A stretch of DNA of 64,000 nucleotides from Gambelia wislizenii (lineage: Eukaryota > Chordata > Lepidosauria > Squamata > Crotaphytidae), in contig JAUMIR010000015.1 in NCBI GenBank assembly GCA_030847615.1, forward strand, positions 7,767,501-7,831,500. The letters run 5' to 3'. Within the stretch, counting starts at the first letter, position 1; every line of letters begins with the position of its first letter. This document shows positions 32,791 through 45,537 of this stretch, piece after piece. The translations under genes and the position numbers were made by a program. The notes under the pieces are model-generated. The model ran no database searches and was not told the DNA's origin. It saw nothing but the letters and a program-made list of their open reading frames with translations.

Positions 32791-33420
32791 AGACAACATG
32801 GGCTGTGGTTTCTACTATACCAGTGTTACAAGGGCAAAGTCACATCTCTTAGGGCATTTTCACAAATTTCCCTTGCAGCATGGCTGTGGAAAAAACATTA
32901 AAATGTGCCAATGATAAAGCTCTCCTGAATTTGGGCACAGTAATACAATATAGGCATGAAACCAGTTTAAGGGTCATCATTTCACTGTTAGCTATAGTGT
33001 AATTGGTAAAGGTAGCAATTTCTGTTTGGCCCTCTATATCCAGTATCCTTTGTTTTACAATAGATTTTGCTTGATCAAATCCTAATTGTAGGATGGTGTC
33101 ACTCGCCAGACCACAACATCTCAATTTCTGAAGTACAGCTGATTCCCAAGAAGATTTATAATTATCCATCAAAATTAACTGGGTCAGACCCAGTTGTGAA
33201 GTAGTAATTTTGAATAGCTGTAACAGATCTCAGAGCATTATGGGACACATAGTCTAAATGAGTGTTCCTACTTCCTGAAGCTTGGAAAACTATCCCCAAA
33301 TATTTAGGGGACTTGACTTGTTCAACTGAATTCCCTCCAAAGACTCAACTCTTTTGCCTAAGATGTTCTGAGTTATGATGTTTGAGAAAGTGAGGATCTT
33401 GGTCTATACTGAAAGGTATA
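32791..33420 (-). pseudogene. Non-LTR retrotransposon ORF2, C-terminal part (same element as 37400-38330)
   Basis: The minus strand reads KYLGIVFQASGSRNTHLDY (about 33300-33245) and continues into the open frame 33172-32849 (VPKFRRALSLAHFNVFSTAML). A Cys/His-containing C-terminal region (EMCLCPCNTG-like) follows near 32845. The N-terminal half is at 37400-38330, and the Ty3/gypsy element between them splits it. The clade may be R4/Dong-like but I am not certain. Confidence 0.6.
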
Positions 33421-36400
33421 TCTGTTGTACTACAGCCTGTTGGCCTCAGAACTAACTTTTACATGTTACTGGAGCACATTGCCTTACTGAATAAAGAAGT
33501 CTTATTGACTTAATGTGAGTGTGTTTACTGGTGGATCACAGTAAGCTAGTTCTCACAATTCTCCTTACACCCTGCCCATGTACCACAGGCATGATGTCTG
33601 ATGACACGGAGACTGGACCCAGATGGAGAAGGACCTTGTCACAAATGAGGTCCATGGGGCCAACGCACCAGATGCTGGTGCAGACTTAGCAGAGGGAGAG
33701 CTGAGCCAAGAATGATGGAGTGCTAGAAGACTGAACCCTCCCCACGACCTCATTGAGTTTGGAGCCAGGCAGTCCTTAGAGTTGGGTAGCCTTACCTTCT
33801 CCGAGACCCCATTGCATGGAATGGGAATGGGAATGGGAGCTAGCTGGCTCTTGCCGGATGAAAGAGCTTGGGAAGAAGAGAGATTAAGAAGGTGGGTTAG
33901 GCCCCTAACAGAGGGGTTTCATGAGCCTGGGGCAAGCCCCTCTTGACCAGAATATGAGAGAGGTGCAACAGCTGAAGCAACAAATGGAGATAATGCAGAT
34001 GAGACTCCAGGAAATCCTACAGAGACTGCCTCACCAACCTGCAGCCCCGGGGAGCCAGCTTCCCCAGGGACCTCAGTTGGCAGCTCCTCAAGCAGATGGG
34101 GTCCCCGGCAGCAGGTCCTGGCTCCTCCAGGTGGATCCCCACTCCCCCTCCTGGACCCATAGACTCCTGGTGGTCCAGTACCCCCTGCGGGTGCTGGCCC
34201 AGTTGAGCCAGAGCCACGTGTGCTCAAGCATCGAGACCTAAAGGCCACATTTGATGGGGATGTCACGAAGCTGCCGTACTTCCTAAGCCAGGTGATGGGA
34301 TTCATGTCTCACTCGGAGGGAGAGTTCCAGATGGAGGTCGAGAAGGTGCAGTATGTTTCCAATAAGCTGGAGGAACGGGCTGCACTATGGTTGGTGGGGC
34401 TCTACGACATGGGAGCTCCAGAGCTAGGAAGATTCCACAACTTCATTTTGGCCCTCACAGCCCAATTTCAGGACGCATAAAGGATGAGGCATGCCCGTAC
34501 ACAGCTACAACATCTATGAGAAGGCTCAAGATGGGTAGCTGCCTACGCCTCGGAATTTCACCATCTGGCCAGCCAGATCCCCAACTGGACCAAAACCACT
34601 ACGGTGCAGTATTTCCAGGATGGCCCATGGCGTGGGCCATGGTCCAGGGGAACCCCAAAACACTACTAGGGTGGGTGTAGTTGGTTGGGTGGTGAAGACC
34701 CTGAGACAGAGCATGAAACTGGCCAGGCAGCACCAGGGGCTGAGAGGCAAGTCTAGCGGAACACAAGGGAAGAAGACAAAGACAGCACCTCCAACCGGTT
34801 GTGCAGAAGGAAAAATGGAGAGAGATTGACAGATGAGAAAAGGCCTGTGCCTGTACTGTGGAAAAGGGGGTCACCGCATAGCTGAGTGTCCAGAAAGGCA
34901 ACTGCAGAGCAACTCAACCGAGGAGGGAGTGAAGAAGTTGGAGGGAAAAGCAACGTCTAATGAAGACACAGTTCAAGCCAAAAGACAAAGACGTGGCACA
35001 CTCCCTGGTGCCCAGCCACGCTGCCGGGGAGTTGTCTGAGGAGGTGGATGACAGCGGCTCCTGATCCGATGCAGAGCCAGGAAGAAAAGGATCCAACCCT
35101 CCCTACTGAGCAGCTGAGGGCGGGCTAATCTTGAAGGGCACCCGAGTGATGTGGTGAGTGGAGTAAAAGCCCTGTTCTTTATAAGGGTCAAGATAAGGAT
35201 TGTAGGCAATGGGGTCCCCCAGAAATTAATGGTGATGGCGGACTGGAGGTGCACGCAGGTGTTAATCCATCCCTGTCTAGTTATAAAACTCACCATCAAA
35301 ACAATAAAGCTGGATAAGCCAGTGTGGGTGACCCAGATGGACAGAGGGATGATGAAGGTGTCCCTGCAAGGCAAATGACTGAGGTAGTATAAATTAACAT
35401 GGTGAACCACCAGGAGGAACTCCAGTTTGTGATCACGCCAGGGCTAGTACCCGCTTCAGTGGTCAGCCTGAACTTGTTGAATTTTCATAACCCCACCATA
35501 GATTGGATCAAAGAGAATGTGACTTTTGCTGATTCTATTTGCATGCAAAATCATTGGGATTATGAACAAATGAATACATCTCTGGAGAGGGTTCTGAATC
35601 GGGAGGGTGATCTCCAGTGTTTTGAGGTGGCTATGGTGCAGGGGGAGGTCAAAGGTCTGCCGGTAGAATACAAGAAGTGCAGGATGGTGTTTGAGGAAAA
35701 AGAATGTGACATCCTCACCCCCTCATCGACCTTCGGACTGTGCTATTGGAATAATCCTGGCGTAGAGCTTCCAAAATCCAAGTTATATTCAATTACCCCA
35801 ACTGAGATGGAAGCCCTCAGAGATACATAGATAAGAACCTGGCCAGGGGATTCAACAGACCCACCACATTGGCCATAGGGGCCCCAGTGTTATTCTGATG
35901 CAAAAAAGATGGATCCCTGCGTTGATGTATTGATTACCACGGGCTCAATGCGGTGAGTGTATCAAATCAATATCCACTCCCCCTAATGAAGGACACGCTG
36001 GCCCATTTTGCCAAGGGGAAGATATCCACCAAATTAGACTTGTGGGAGCATACTGATGCAGAAATCATGGAACAGCAGACCCACGGATTGGAAAGTGAAT
36101 TTTATTACACCGGTGGGCCTGACTGGAATATCTTCCAAAGAGTCAGAACCCCGAGTCATGGCTACAGAAAACCTTTATACAGTTTAATGACCGTATGCAA
36201 AAACAATTCCCTCCTCCTTCTCTTTGGTGTCAGCAATTTCTCTGCGACAATTGTTGATAGTTCAGAAAGTACAAGGCAAAATAGCTTAGGAACATTTAGG
36301 TACAGTTCGACTGCTATTAGAGAAAGAATTTCTTTACCTCAGCTTATCATATGTTTCTGGAACATAGGGTTGATTAGTAAGAACATTGACTAGGCCTGAG

Positions 36401-37308
36401 AGTTAAAGGAAAAAGACTTTGCAGACTTCCAGAGTCTCATGGGCTATCTAGTCTGACCCCAAATAGTAATTGTAAGTAACAGCATTCAGCAAATAGACAT
36501 TAGAGTCTACATGGCCACTACAATAGTACTGAGTCCGAATCAAGAAGGGGGATGAGTGGAAGACTGCATTTAACTGCCAATTGGGATCCTTTGAATTCTT
36601 TGTAATGCCATTTGTATTATCAGGAACCCCCAGAATTTTCATGAACTTGATTAATGATGTCCTTAGAGAGTTTTTGTACAAGGGCGTCCTGATCTGATTA
36701 GATGACATACTGATTTACTCCGAGGACTACACATCTCATGTGGGAATAGTCCAGAAAGTACTGAGCAAACTTGCAGAGAACCATTTATATGCTAAGCTGT
36801 TGAAATGTGAATTTCATCAAACCCGGTTAGATTATTTGGGTTATCGCATCTCTAGCAAGGGGGTTGAAATAGACCCTGAGAAGGTTAATGGAGTTCTCAC
36901 ATGGGAGGTTCTCAGAACAGGAACCATCTTCAGAGTTTCCTGGAGTTTGCTAAATTTTATTGGTCCTTCATCCCTGACTTTGCTGAGGTTGCCCTCCCTG
37001 ATCTCCTGAAAGCAAAAGGGTTGGGGGAAAAGAAATAGGCGGGTAAGGGGAGAGGCAAAAAGCCTCCCCAAAAGATAGTGTGGACTGATCACTGCCACAT
37101 TGTGTTTCGGAAGTTGAAAACCCTCTTCACCTCCAAACCCATTCTCAAGTACCCCAATCCCGAACAACCTTTTGTGTTCTAGGTAGACGCCTCAGATGTA
37201 GCGATGGGGGGTGTTGTTGCAGCGGGACGAGAATGGAAAGCTTAGGCCCTGCACATACCTTTCAAAGAAATTCAATGAAACTGAATGAAATGAATCATGA
37301 GGTGATTC
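33421..37308 (+). mobile_element. Degenerate Ty3/gypsy retrotransposon
   Basis: A likely 5' LTR remnant at about 33421-33563 (TGTTGTACTACAG, TGAATAAAGAAG). Gag follows, with FDGDVTKLPYFLSQV near 34250 and a CCHC knuckle CLYCGKGGHRIAEC near 34853. Then protease and RT remains (KISTKLDL near 36025, [13 protein letters not shown] near 36538, LDDILIYSED near 36697, LKCEFHQTRLDYLGYRIS near 36803) and the RNase H start VDASDVAMGG near 37181. Pol order and motifs resemble vertebrate sushi-ichi-type gypsy elements. Multiple stops, including TGA just before LDD, and a 470-bp insert in RT disable it. No 3' LTR found. Confidence 0.8.
36051..36517. repeat. Unidentified ~470-bp insert in gypsy RT
   Basis: RT homology breaks after KLDLWE and resumes at the residues before [13 protein letters not shown], where about 10 residues would be expected. 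The inserted DNA shows no recognised family or ends. Confidence 0.5.
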
Positions 37309-37399
37309 TTGCATCCATTGTTCTGTGTTCTCGTCTCTGGAGCAGCAGAAAACAAGCTTGTTCCATCCTCAATGTGACACCCATTCAAATACTTAAACA
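37309..37399 (-). mobile_element. CR1 fragment (copy F)
   Basis: 91 bp matching the CR1 ORF2 stretch that encodes LFKYLKG and its downstream part (TCTCTGGAGCAGCAGAAAACAAGC). It lies at the junction between the gypsy and the split non-LTR element. Confidence 0.8.
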
Positions 37400-38330
37400 G
37401 GTTAGTAAGCTGATAGGTCAAAAGTTAGTTGGATCGTCTATTTTGCCCTTCTTATATACTGGAATTATTATGGCTAGGCCCCAATCTTTAGGAATCATAG
37501 CTATATGGTCTATTACTGTAAAAAGAGAACTTAGCACAGGAATCCACCAGTCTAGATCATTTTTTAATACTTCACAGGTGATAAAGTCTGCACCAGGAAC
37601 TTTCCCTGGCTTAAGCTGTTCAGTTAAATTCCTAATTTCCAGGAAGGAAGCTGGAGGCCAGTGTGGAATGGAAGTGATATCTAGTTGAAGATCAAATTGG
37701 GAATTTTCCTTTTTGGCATACAATGATGCAAAATAGTCTTCCCACATATAGGCTGGAATTTGTGATTAGGAACTAAGAACATTCTTATTTTTAGAGAAAG
37801 CTGGGGCTACCATTCTCCAAAAGAGGGTGGAATTACTTACACTGGTCGCAGCTATCAAGCAATCACAGGAGGCCTTCATATTGTCCCTTTTCTTTTGGTG
37901 AATCAACTGTTTGTACTGATTTTTCAGTCTCATAAGATCTGCTATTAAGTAGGAATTGGGATTCTCTTTATACAATTTAAAAGTCCACTTTAGAGAGTTC
38001 CAGGTTTCCTGGCATTCCTGGTCAAACTACTCTTGACATGATCTTAGATCATGTCGGACTATATTGTGTTGGGGAACAGTAAGCAGACTGAATTGATTTG
38101 ATTAATGTATAAAACCTGGGCAATACAGCACCTGCTGGCTTTGAACCTGCTATTAATGTATGCATGCGCTTAGCTGGTCCCTTTCCCAAAAAATCTGTGA
38201 GTATTACTGATTGATGTGAAGAGCATTTTGCACAAATAGAACATAGGTCATCAGTCAACACTATGGCATGACAAGTAGGTAAAAGGACCCTGTCAAAGGC
38301 CTTCATACATAGCGTAACAGGAAAGTGATC
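37400..38330 (-). pseudogene. Non-LTR retrotransposon ORF2, N-terminal part
   Basis: Minus-strand pieces: 38306-38049 (end of a domain before RT), 37975-37766 (LKNQYKQLIHQKK) and 37747-37418 (LKPGKVPGADFITCEVLKN, WGLAIIIPVYKKG, DDPTNF then PISLL). These are the fingers and first blocks of a LINE reverse transcriptase. The rest of RT is lost or displaced; the C-terminal part lies at 32791-33420. Confidence 0.65.
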
Positions 38331-39317
38331 ACTCTCAGGAGAACTAGCAACTGTGAACTTGGACAGATAAGGTATTAATCTGTTTGAGTTCTCTGTATGA
38401 ATTCAGAAGGAATCCTCTGGAATCCTTCAAATTCTTATGGATTTGAGTGCAATATTTTTGACCCATCACTTATTCACAAGTCCACCACATAGGAAACAAT
38501 AACCTGATTTTGATGACTAACATAAGAAATAACAAGTCAAGACACAAAAGCTGGGTTGAAAAATGGGCCACTTTATTGAATATCTAACCTATTTAATTCT
38601 TTATTTCTTGAGGTATGTGAACCAGAGGGGAGACCTAGTGTGGGAAAAGTGGGAGATGATGGTCTCCCCAGACCCATTTCCCAGCTTCCCTGTGTGAAAC
38701 ACCTGAGTCCTGAGGGGGATCAAGAAACTGGGATGCTCCCCGGGCACCATCTACTGGAAGGCAAGACCCCAGGATGAAACATCTCAAGCCACATGACTTC
38801 TGGCGAGGGCTCAGTCCTGTTGCCAGCCTCAAGGATAGCCTATCTCCCTTCCCTCAGATGCATGGCCTACAGGTGCAGTTTGATAGACCCATCCTTCAAG
38901 CCAGAAGGGGTGCCATAGGTGAACACTGAAGTAAGCCTGTCTCCCCCACTCCCTGCCAAGTCACCGCCCATTTATGGCTCCAGCAAAAGCCAATTATCCA
39001 ATTTCAAAGAGACAGTATGGGGTAGGCAAAGAAAAAAAAAATACGGAAAAGGGTAAAAATTCCTACCTGGCCATAAAAGCAACCAGGAAAACTCACACTG
39101 TGACAAAGACAGGTGGCTGGGTCGACAAAATGAAAGAGAAAGAGACCAGAGGTGGCAGCGCCTAAATAAGGTAAGCTCCACCCCTGCATCTTCCACGCCA
39201 TGGTGTGAACACATCATAGACAAATAACATGCCTCATCTTCATCTGAGGCCATTAAAACACCTCCCGCCATGCAACACTGTATAGTGCTCGGGGGGGGGG
39301 AGTGATTATTATGTTCA
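38331..39317. other. Intergenic, no gene supported
   Basis: No recognised element. A poly(A)-like run lies at 39032-39041 and a G-run near 39291-39301. ORFs here lack support. Confidence 0.45.
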
Positions 39318-39474
39318 CATTTCCAACACTTATTAGAGCAATTCTTGTACATTTTAGAAAGTCTCTCAGGAGTCAAATATAATGTATACATCATCTTGTA
39401 AAACCTCTCTTTCAATCCATGCAAATTTCATGCTTTTTGTCCAAACTTTCTCCCATTGCTTTTTCTGAATTTGT
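39318..39474 (-). mobile_element. L1 ORF2 C-terminal fragment
   Basis: The minus strand reads [18 protein letters not shown] and then CSNKCWKCE, equivalent to 31530-31600 and to the C-terminal zinc-knuckle region of the L1 at 39842-41014. Confidence 0.8.
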
Positions 39475-39841
39475 TTTTTTAATGTATTTTTATTCAGAAT
39501 TAAAAAAAAAAAACATACGTTAAACTCAAAACATTTCATCCATTACATAATGTAGTTCCTCTATACATCTTATTCTTTTATTTTTTAACATTCTTAACTG
39601 TTCATTCTTTCACCATTCTCCAACATATTTACCTTTCATCATTTATCCATTCTTGCTACTGTCTTCCAAACTTACATACATACCACATGTCCTCCTTATT
39701 TCTTTTCAAACCATATTGCTCAGTTCATGCTACTCTACCCCTTTTACTTAATAATCCCCAATTTGTTTTCCGTTTCCATTGCATTGACGCTCTATTTATT
39801 TACATTCTAAATTAAATTATTATCTCCCATTCTCTTCCCCA

Positions 39842-42800
39842 TTACTCTTTCCATAAAGGATTCAGAACTTCCCATACTGTCAAGTCTTTTATTGTTTTTT
39901 TCTCACCTATCAGAATTGTAAGTTTATTCATATCGCACATCTCTTGAAGTTCACCTGACCATTCTTCAATTGTTGGTATGTTTGCTGTTTTCCAATGTTT
40001 CTCATAAAGTATTCTAGCTGCAGTCCTCATATAAGCTAAGATCCTCCAATATATTTTCTGCAATCTTTCATCTATTTTATGAAACATATTTAAGAGATAG
40101 ATCTCTGGATCACGTGGATAATTTGTATTAAATATTTTTAGTACTGTTCTGTGAATTTTATCCCAAAATTTCCCAGCCTTCTCACACTTCCACCATATGT
40201 GAAAGTAAGTACCTGAAGCTTTCTGGCATTTCCAACATTGGTCTGACATATTTTTGTATATTTTAGATAATCTCACCGGTGTTAGATGCCATCTCATCAT
40301 TACCTTGTATATATTTTCTTTTATATTATAACTTCTAGTGAAAGATAAACTCTTTCCCCACAATCTTTCCCAATGTTCCAATAGTATTTCATGTCCGAGA
40401 TCTTGTGCCCATTTTATCATAAATGGCTTAGTAGTTTCCTGTTCTAGTTTTAAATTCAATATTATTTTATACGCCTTTGATGACATCTTCTTACCTCTTT
40501 GTATTAAATCATCAAATTGCAACGTTTCTGTTTCTATTCCTACAAGTTTTTGATCTATTTTAAATTTTTCCGTTAATTGTTTGTATAATAGCCAGTGACA
40601 TTCCTTATTTTCCAATTTTAGTTCTTCTGGAGTTTTCATTTTATATGTATCTCCTTCCTTTTTCAATATGTCTCTGTATGTTAACCATGCCACTTTATGT
40701 ATATCTTCTTTTTTATAATAAGCTTCATGGTTAGATAACCATAATGGTATTTTCATATATAACTTCCCTTTGTATTTTGTCCAGGTTTTCAATAGTGAAG
40801 CTCTAATATAATGATGTTTGAATTCCTTATGAACTGTTGCTTTATTATGCCATAAATAGGCATGCCAGCCAAAGCATGCATTGAATCCTTCTAATAATAA
40901 TAATCTAGAGTTTTCTAATTTTATCCACTCCATCAACCAAGTAATTGCACTGGCGTGGTAATATACTTGTAAATCTGGTAGGGCTAAGCCTCCCCTCTCT
41001 TTGGAATCTGTCAATATATCCTATTTTATTCTAGCTTTCTTACCTTTCCATATATATTTGATTAGGTCTTTTTCCTATGTATCCATTACTTTATCACTCT
41101 TTATGATTGGTAGATTCTGAAATAAATAGATCATTCTTGGTAATATATTCATCTTAATTGATGATATTCCACCCAAAATTGACAAGTCTAATTCTTCCCA
41201 CTTCTTTAAATCTTGTTTAATATTATTCCATAGTTTCACATAATTATTTTCAAACAAATCTGTATTTTTATTTGTGATGTTAATACCTAAATATTTAACC
41301 TTTTTTTCTATCTTAAACCCTGACAATTGTTCCAACTCCTGTTTTTCCTGTTTTCTTAGATTCTTTGTTAACATTATTGATTTTGCTTTATTTATTCTTA
41401 AACCTGCCAGTTGACCAAATTCTTCCACTGTTTCCAATAATGTTTTTGAACTTTCAGTTGGATAATCTAAAATGAAAACCAGGTTGTCAGCAAAGGCTGT
41501 GTATTTGTATTCTTGGCCTTGGCATTTCCATCCTCTTATCTGGTAATCTATTCTTCTTTTCCTTGTCAATACCTCCAGTATTATTATAGATCTTGCTTAT
41601 CCAATCATGGTATTTCTCACCTATATCCATCATTTTTGAAAACTCCAACATAAATTCCCAGCTTACATTGTCAAATGCCTTTTCGGCATCAGCAAAGATC
41701 ATTAATCACTTTCTCTCATTATGTTTGTCATAGAATTCTAATAAGTTTATTAACACTCTTACATTATCTTTGGTTTGTCTGCCAGGGAGAAATTATTGGT
41801 CTATAATTTGCTGGTATAGTCAAATCTTTCCCTTCTTTCAGGATTAGAGTTATATCTGCCTTGCCCCAGGATTCTGGATATTTCCCTTTATTTATTTTGT
41901 TTAGTAGTCTACGCAAAGGTTCCAATAATTCTTCTTCAAAGGTCTTGTAATACAATACTGAGAATCCGTCTGAGCCTGAGGCTTTCCCGAGTTTCATCTT
42001 TCTTATTGCTTCCCTAATTTCTAATTTGGAAATTGGCTTATTTAATTCAATTTTTTGTTCTTCCGTTATCTTCAGTATTTCTTCTTTTTCTAGATATTCT
42101 TTTATTTTGGTACTATAATCATTTCTATTTTCTTGTATCTTATAGAACTTTGTATAATATTCCTTAAATACTTTAATTATATCTTTTTGCTTTGTATATC
42201 TTACTTTCCCATCTCTTATTTCCATGATTACCTTTTTCTCCCTCTCTTTCCTTACCTTATACACCAGTCATTTACCAGGCCTATTTAATTGCTCAAAGTA
42301 TTTCTGTTGGGCATATTTCATTTTATTTGCCATTTCCATTATCATGTTACTTTCTACTTGATTTTTTAAAGTCAGTAATTCTTTACTAACTTTTTCATCC
42401 TTTTGGTTTCTTTTTAGACTTTCTTTCTCCTTGATTTTTTCTTTAAGTTCTTTCTCTTTTCTTTATTTGCTTTTTTTATATTCATATTCCTGTTTTAAAA
42501 GTTGTCCTTTTATCACCGCCTTTCCTGCATCCCACACTATATCTATCATCGTCCCCTTGTCCATGTTTTCTCTAAAATATTGCTTCAAGTCTTTCTTCAT
42601 CCGTTCTACTACTGCCTCTTTTTTCAGTAATATATCTTTAAGTTTCCAATTATACTGTGCTTTTCTATTACCTAACTCCAAAATCATTGGACTATGATCC
42701 GAGATTATTTTTTGTTGAATTTCTATCTTCCATACATCTTTTAACAGAATTTCAGATATAAAAAACATGTCTAGTCTAGACCATGTCTGAAATCTATCTG

Positions 42801-43350
42801 AGTAGTATGTATAATCATGTTCTTGACCATGTATTATTCGCCAACAATCTTTTAGGGATAGTAGGTCCACCAATACCTTTACTTCTTTTGGTAATTTGCC
42901 TCGAGACTTTTTTTTAGGTGGTTTTGTTAATTTCATTGATCTATCAAGTATTTGATCTAGAACACGATTCCAGTCTCCATTGAAAATAAATTTATCATAT
43001 TCATATTTTATCACCACTTTTTGGAGATTTTTTTAAAAATTTGCCTTTATTTTCCTGGAGTCCATAGATCCCTATCATCAAGATCTTCTTTTTTTTGCAT
43101 GGCTATCTCTACTCCTATATATTGTCCATTTACGTCAGTGAATATTTCATCGGATTCATATCTCTTATCTACATAAATTGCCACCCCTCTTTTCCTTCTA
43201 TTGTATTTTGTCATATAGAGTTCACCCAAAGCTTTATTTTGCAATAATCTCCTATCTTGATCTCTAATATGTGTCTCTTGCAAACACACTATCTCAGCTC
43301 TTCGTTTTGTTAAAAAGTGAAACACTAATTTTCTTTTTCTGTTTCTTTTT
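39842..43350 (-). pseudogene. L1 ORF2 (copy 1)
   Basis: From high to low coordinates. EN starts with RAEIVCLQETHI (about 43310-43270), followed by TKYNRRKRGVAIYVDKR, and 43017-42463 includes ISDHSPMILEL. RT: KLGKASGSDGFSVLYYKTF (42020-41960), FADAEKAFDNVSWEF (about 41695) and YTAFADNLVFIL (about 41485), where canonical FADD has become FADN. The C-terminus is the 390-codon open stretch 41014-39842, with the Cys/His motif CWKCQKASGTYFHIWWKC near 40240. Stops and frameshifts occur at about 41050, 41700, 42290 and 43030. Confidence 0.85.
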
Positions 43351-43429
43351 CTTTTTTTCTTTTTGGAACATTCCAGTTTATTATTCTTCCTTCCATTTTT
43401 GCTTATATTTAATAAACTAGTTATATCGC

Positions 43430-44700
43430 CTTCATATTCTATTTCCTGTTCTTCTTCTGTTACTTCTACTTCCTCTTCCACTTTTATTCCACCTATTGCT
43501 CCTAACACCTCTTCTTCTTCAGTTTCTGATTCTACCAATACCTCGTCTTCCACTTCTAATTCCACTTCTTCCTCTTCATCTCTTTCTCCTCTTCTCAACA
43601 TTTCCTGAGTTATTATTTCTGTCTTTTCACCTTCATCTGGTTCTCCAATTGAATCTGTCTGATCTTCTCTCTCCCTTATATATTTGTTCTTGTTTTTTTT
43701 TATTATTTCTTTTCTGTTTCTCTTCTTTTCATTTTGTATTAATTCTGTGTTCTTCTTTATTTTGGTTTATTTTCTCCTTTCTATTCTTGGGTTCAGTTCC
43801 ATTATTTTCTCTCTTTTTTTTTTGCAATTGTCATTTGCGTGTTCCTTTAGTATTTTCTCCAGCAAATGTTTTGCTTTAGATATAGTGTTTATCATATATG
43901 TCCTCATCTGATATGTTACCAAAACTCCTTCTATTTTGTTCCAGTTATATCCTATTTGTTTTTCTCTAAGGACTTGGGTAAAAAGTTATATTCTTTCCTT
44001 TTTTTCAAAATTTGGGTGGGTATATCTTTATAGATTTTTAATTCTTGACCTTCTATATTCAAATTCGTCTTAATACTTTGTTGAATTATCATATCCTTAA
44101 CTTTTTCCCTTACAAAATATACTACTGTATCCATGTTTTTTTTTTGTTTTTTTTGCTACCCAAGATTTTATCCTGAATATTTTATCTACCTCCAGGTCAA
44201 ACTGATCCTGATCCCATCCTATATGTTCCACAGATGCCGGAATCACCCTCATTTCTAAATCTTTGTCTTTCTCTTCCATTAATCATCTAATTTTAATGCA
44301 CTTTCCTATTTTATAACTCTCCTGTACCAGTTTCTGAGTTTCTTCTTGCTCCATTTTATTCTCTAGAGATTGAGTTCTTTTTTCTAACATAAGTTTTCGT
44401 TTGTAAATCTTTACTGATTTTATTTATAACTTTTGTTGCCATCTCTAATTGTGACCCAAATTTTTCTAGTTGTTTTTGCAAATCTACTTTTATTTCCCCC
44501 TTCAATTCCTTCATTTCAGATTTCAATTCCAAGCTTAATTTTTTTTTGAAATCTTGTAACAGTAGCATGTTTGTATCTCCAATCTTTGCTGACAACTCAA
44601 TTGATGACCTCCTAACCTCTTGAGTTTGTGACCTTGTCTGAATTGTCATTTTCCTTGAAATCGGCATCTCCCTCAATACTTTCCTTGAGTTATGGTTCAC
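43430..44700 (-). pseudogene. L1 ORF1 (copy 1), with acidic C-terminal tail
   Basis: The N-terminal coiled coil is at 44700-44356 (LELKSEMKELKGEIKVDLQK). The CTD/RNA-binding parts are at 44279-44097 and 44134-43952 (IKTNLNIEGQELKIYKDI). The end is strikingly Glu-rich (43601 to about 43430, EEEEVELEVEDEVLVES). In this copy the acidic tail runs straight into the ORF2 endonuclease frame, so the normal ORF1 stop and ORF2 start have been lost. Confidence 0.75.
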
Positions 44701-44820
44701 AATTTATATCCTCTCAAGATTACTGCTATATTTCATATCCTTAAAGGGTTCCCCACTTCATATAAATCTAAATATTTATCTATTTTTAATTCTATTCTAT
44801 TCAAATTATATCCAAATTAA

Positions 44821-45182
44821 TGTTGGCTTTATAACGAGATCCGTCAGATAACAACCCTGAGTAGCTTTAAAAAACCACTAAAGACGGATCTCTTTTGGCA
44901 GGCCTTTCCTAATTAGATCCCGGCCTCAGGGGATCCTGGCTTCTTTTAGTCCGCTGGCCATTTATAGTATTTTATTGTATTTATTGTTTTTAATTGTTAT
45001 TTTTTTGATCAGTTGGTTTTAATTTATAATTGTTTAATATTTTTTTATGGGGGAGGGTGGGGTGGGGGGTGTTTGGGGATTTTATCTGTATTGTATTTTA
45101 ATTTTTGTAAGCCGCCCCGATTGTTTTAACAGAGGGGCGGGGTATGAATAAATTTTATTATTATTATTATTATTATTATTAT
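44821..45182 (+). mobile_element. L2-like LINE 3' fragment
   Basis: GACGGATCTCTTTTGGCAGG matches the end of the L2-like copy near 13870. It then reads GCCGCCCCGATTG...GGGGCGGGGTATGAATAAA and (TTA)n at 45150-45182. It is inserted in the L1 leader. Confidence 0.8.
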
Positions 45183-45530
45183 ACAATTGAATTACGTAGT
45201 TACCTTCCTCAATTTACTGTAATTGTTAATCTAAATATATATACATATACATCAACTTCCTTGATTATAGTACTCTATCCTTAGTTATGCAAGTTATCAA
45301 GTTCATAAGCTTTATAATATACCATTAATTTATTTATCAATTAATCAATGTTCCTTAAATTTAAATTAATTCTTTAAATTTCAATTAATCAATTAATCAA
45401 TTCCTACTGTCAAATTTCTGGCAATTGATCCTCCACCCAGTCTCCCCTGATTTTGTATAATTTATATATAATCTTAAAATACTCTATATACTATTTCTTA
45501 TACTCAATTCTTTTCCATTTATATACAATC
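45183..45530 (-). mobile_element. L1 (copy 1) leader, continued
   Basis: AT-rich with repeated AATTAATCAATTAATCAA motifs (45330-45400). It resumes the L1 leader interrupted by the L2 fragment. Boundary approximate. Confidence 0.4.
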
Positions 45531-45537
45531 TGTATAT

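Larger units (their letters stand above)
39475..44820 (-). mobile_element. Large degenerate L1 LINE (copy 1), ORF1 plus ORF2
   Basis: Minus orientation. The 3' end is near 39475 at a T-run on the plus strand. ORF2 remains span 39842 to about 43330 and ORF1 remains about 43430-44700. Part of the AT-rich leader continues past an L2 fragment to about 45530. The element is broken into several frames but the order of domains is complete. Confidence 0.85.

Noticed and set aside
33421..33563. Precise gypsy LTR with primer site
   Set aside because: AATAAA and an LTR-like start are visible, but no convincing primer match or partner LTR, so only a remnant is claimed within the element.
43363..43911. 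Plus-strand Phe/Leu/Ser-rich ORFs resembling membrane proteins
   Set aside because: Antisense shadow of the acidic tail and leader of minus-strand L1 ORF1; composition artefact.
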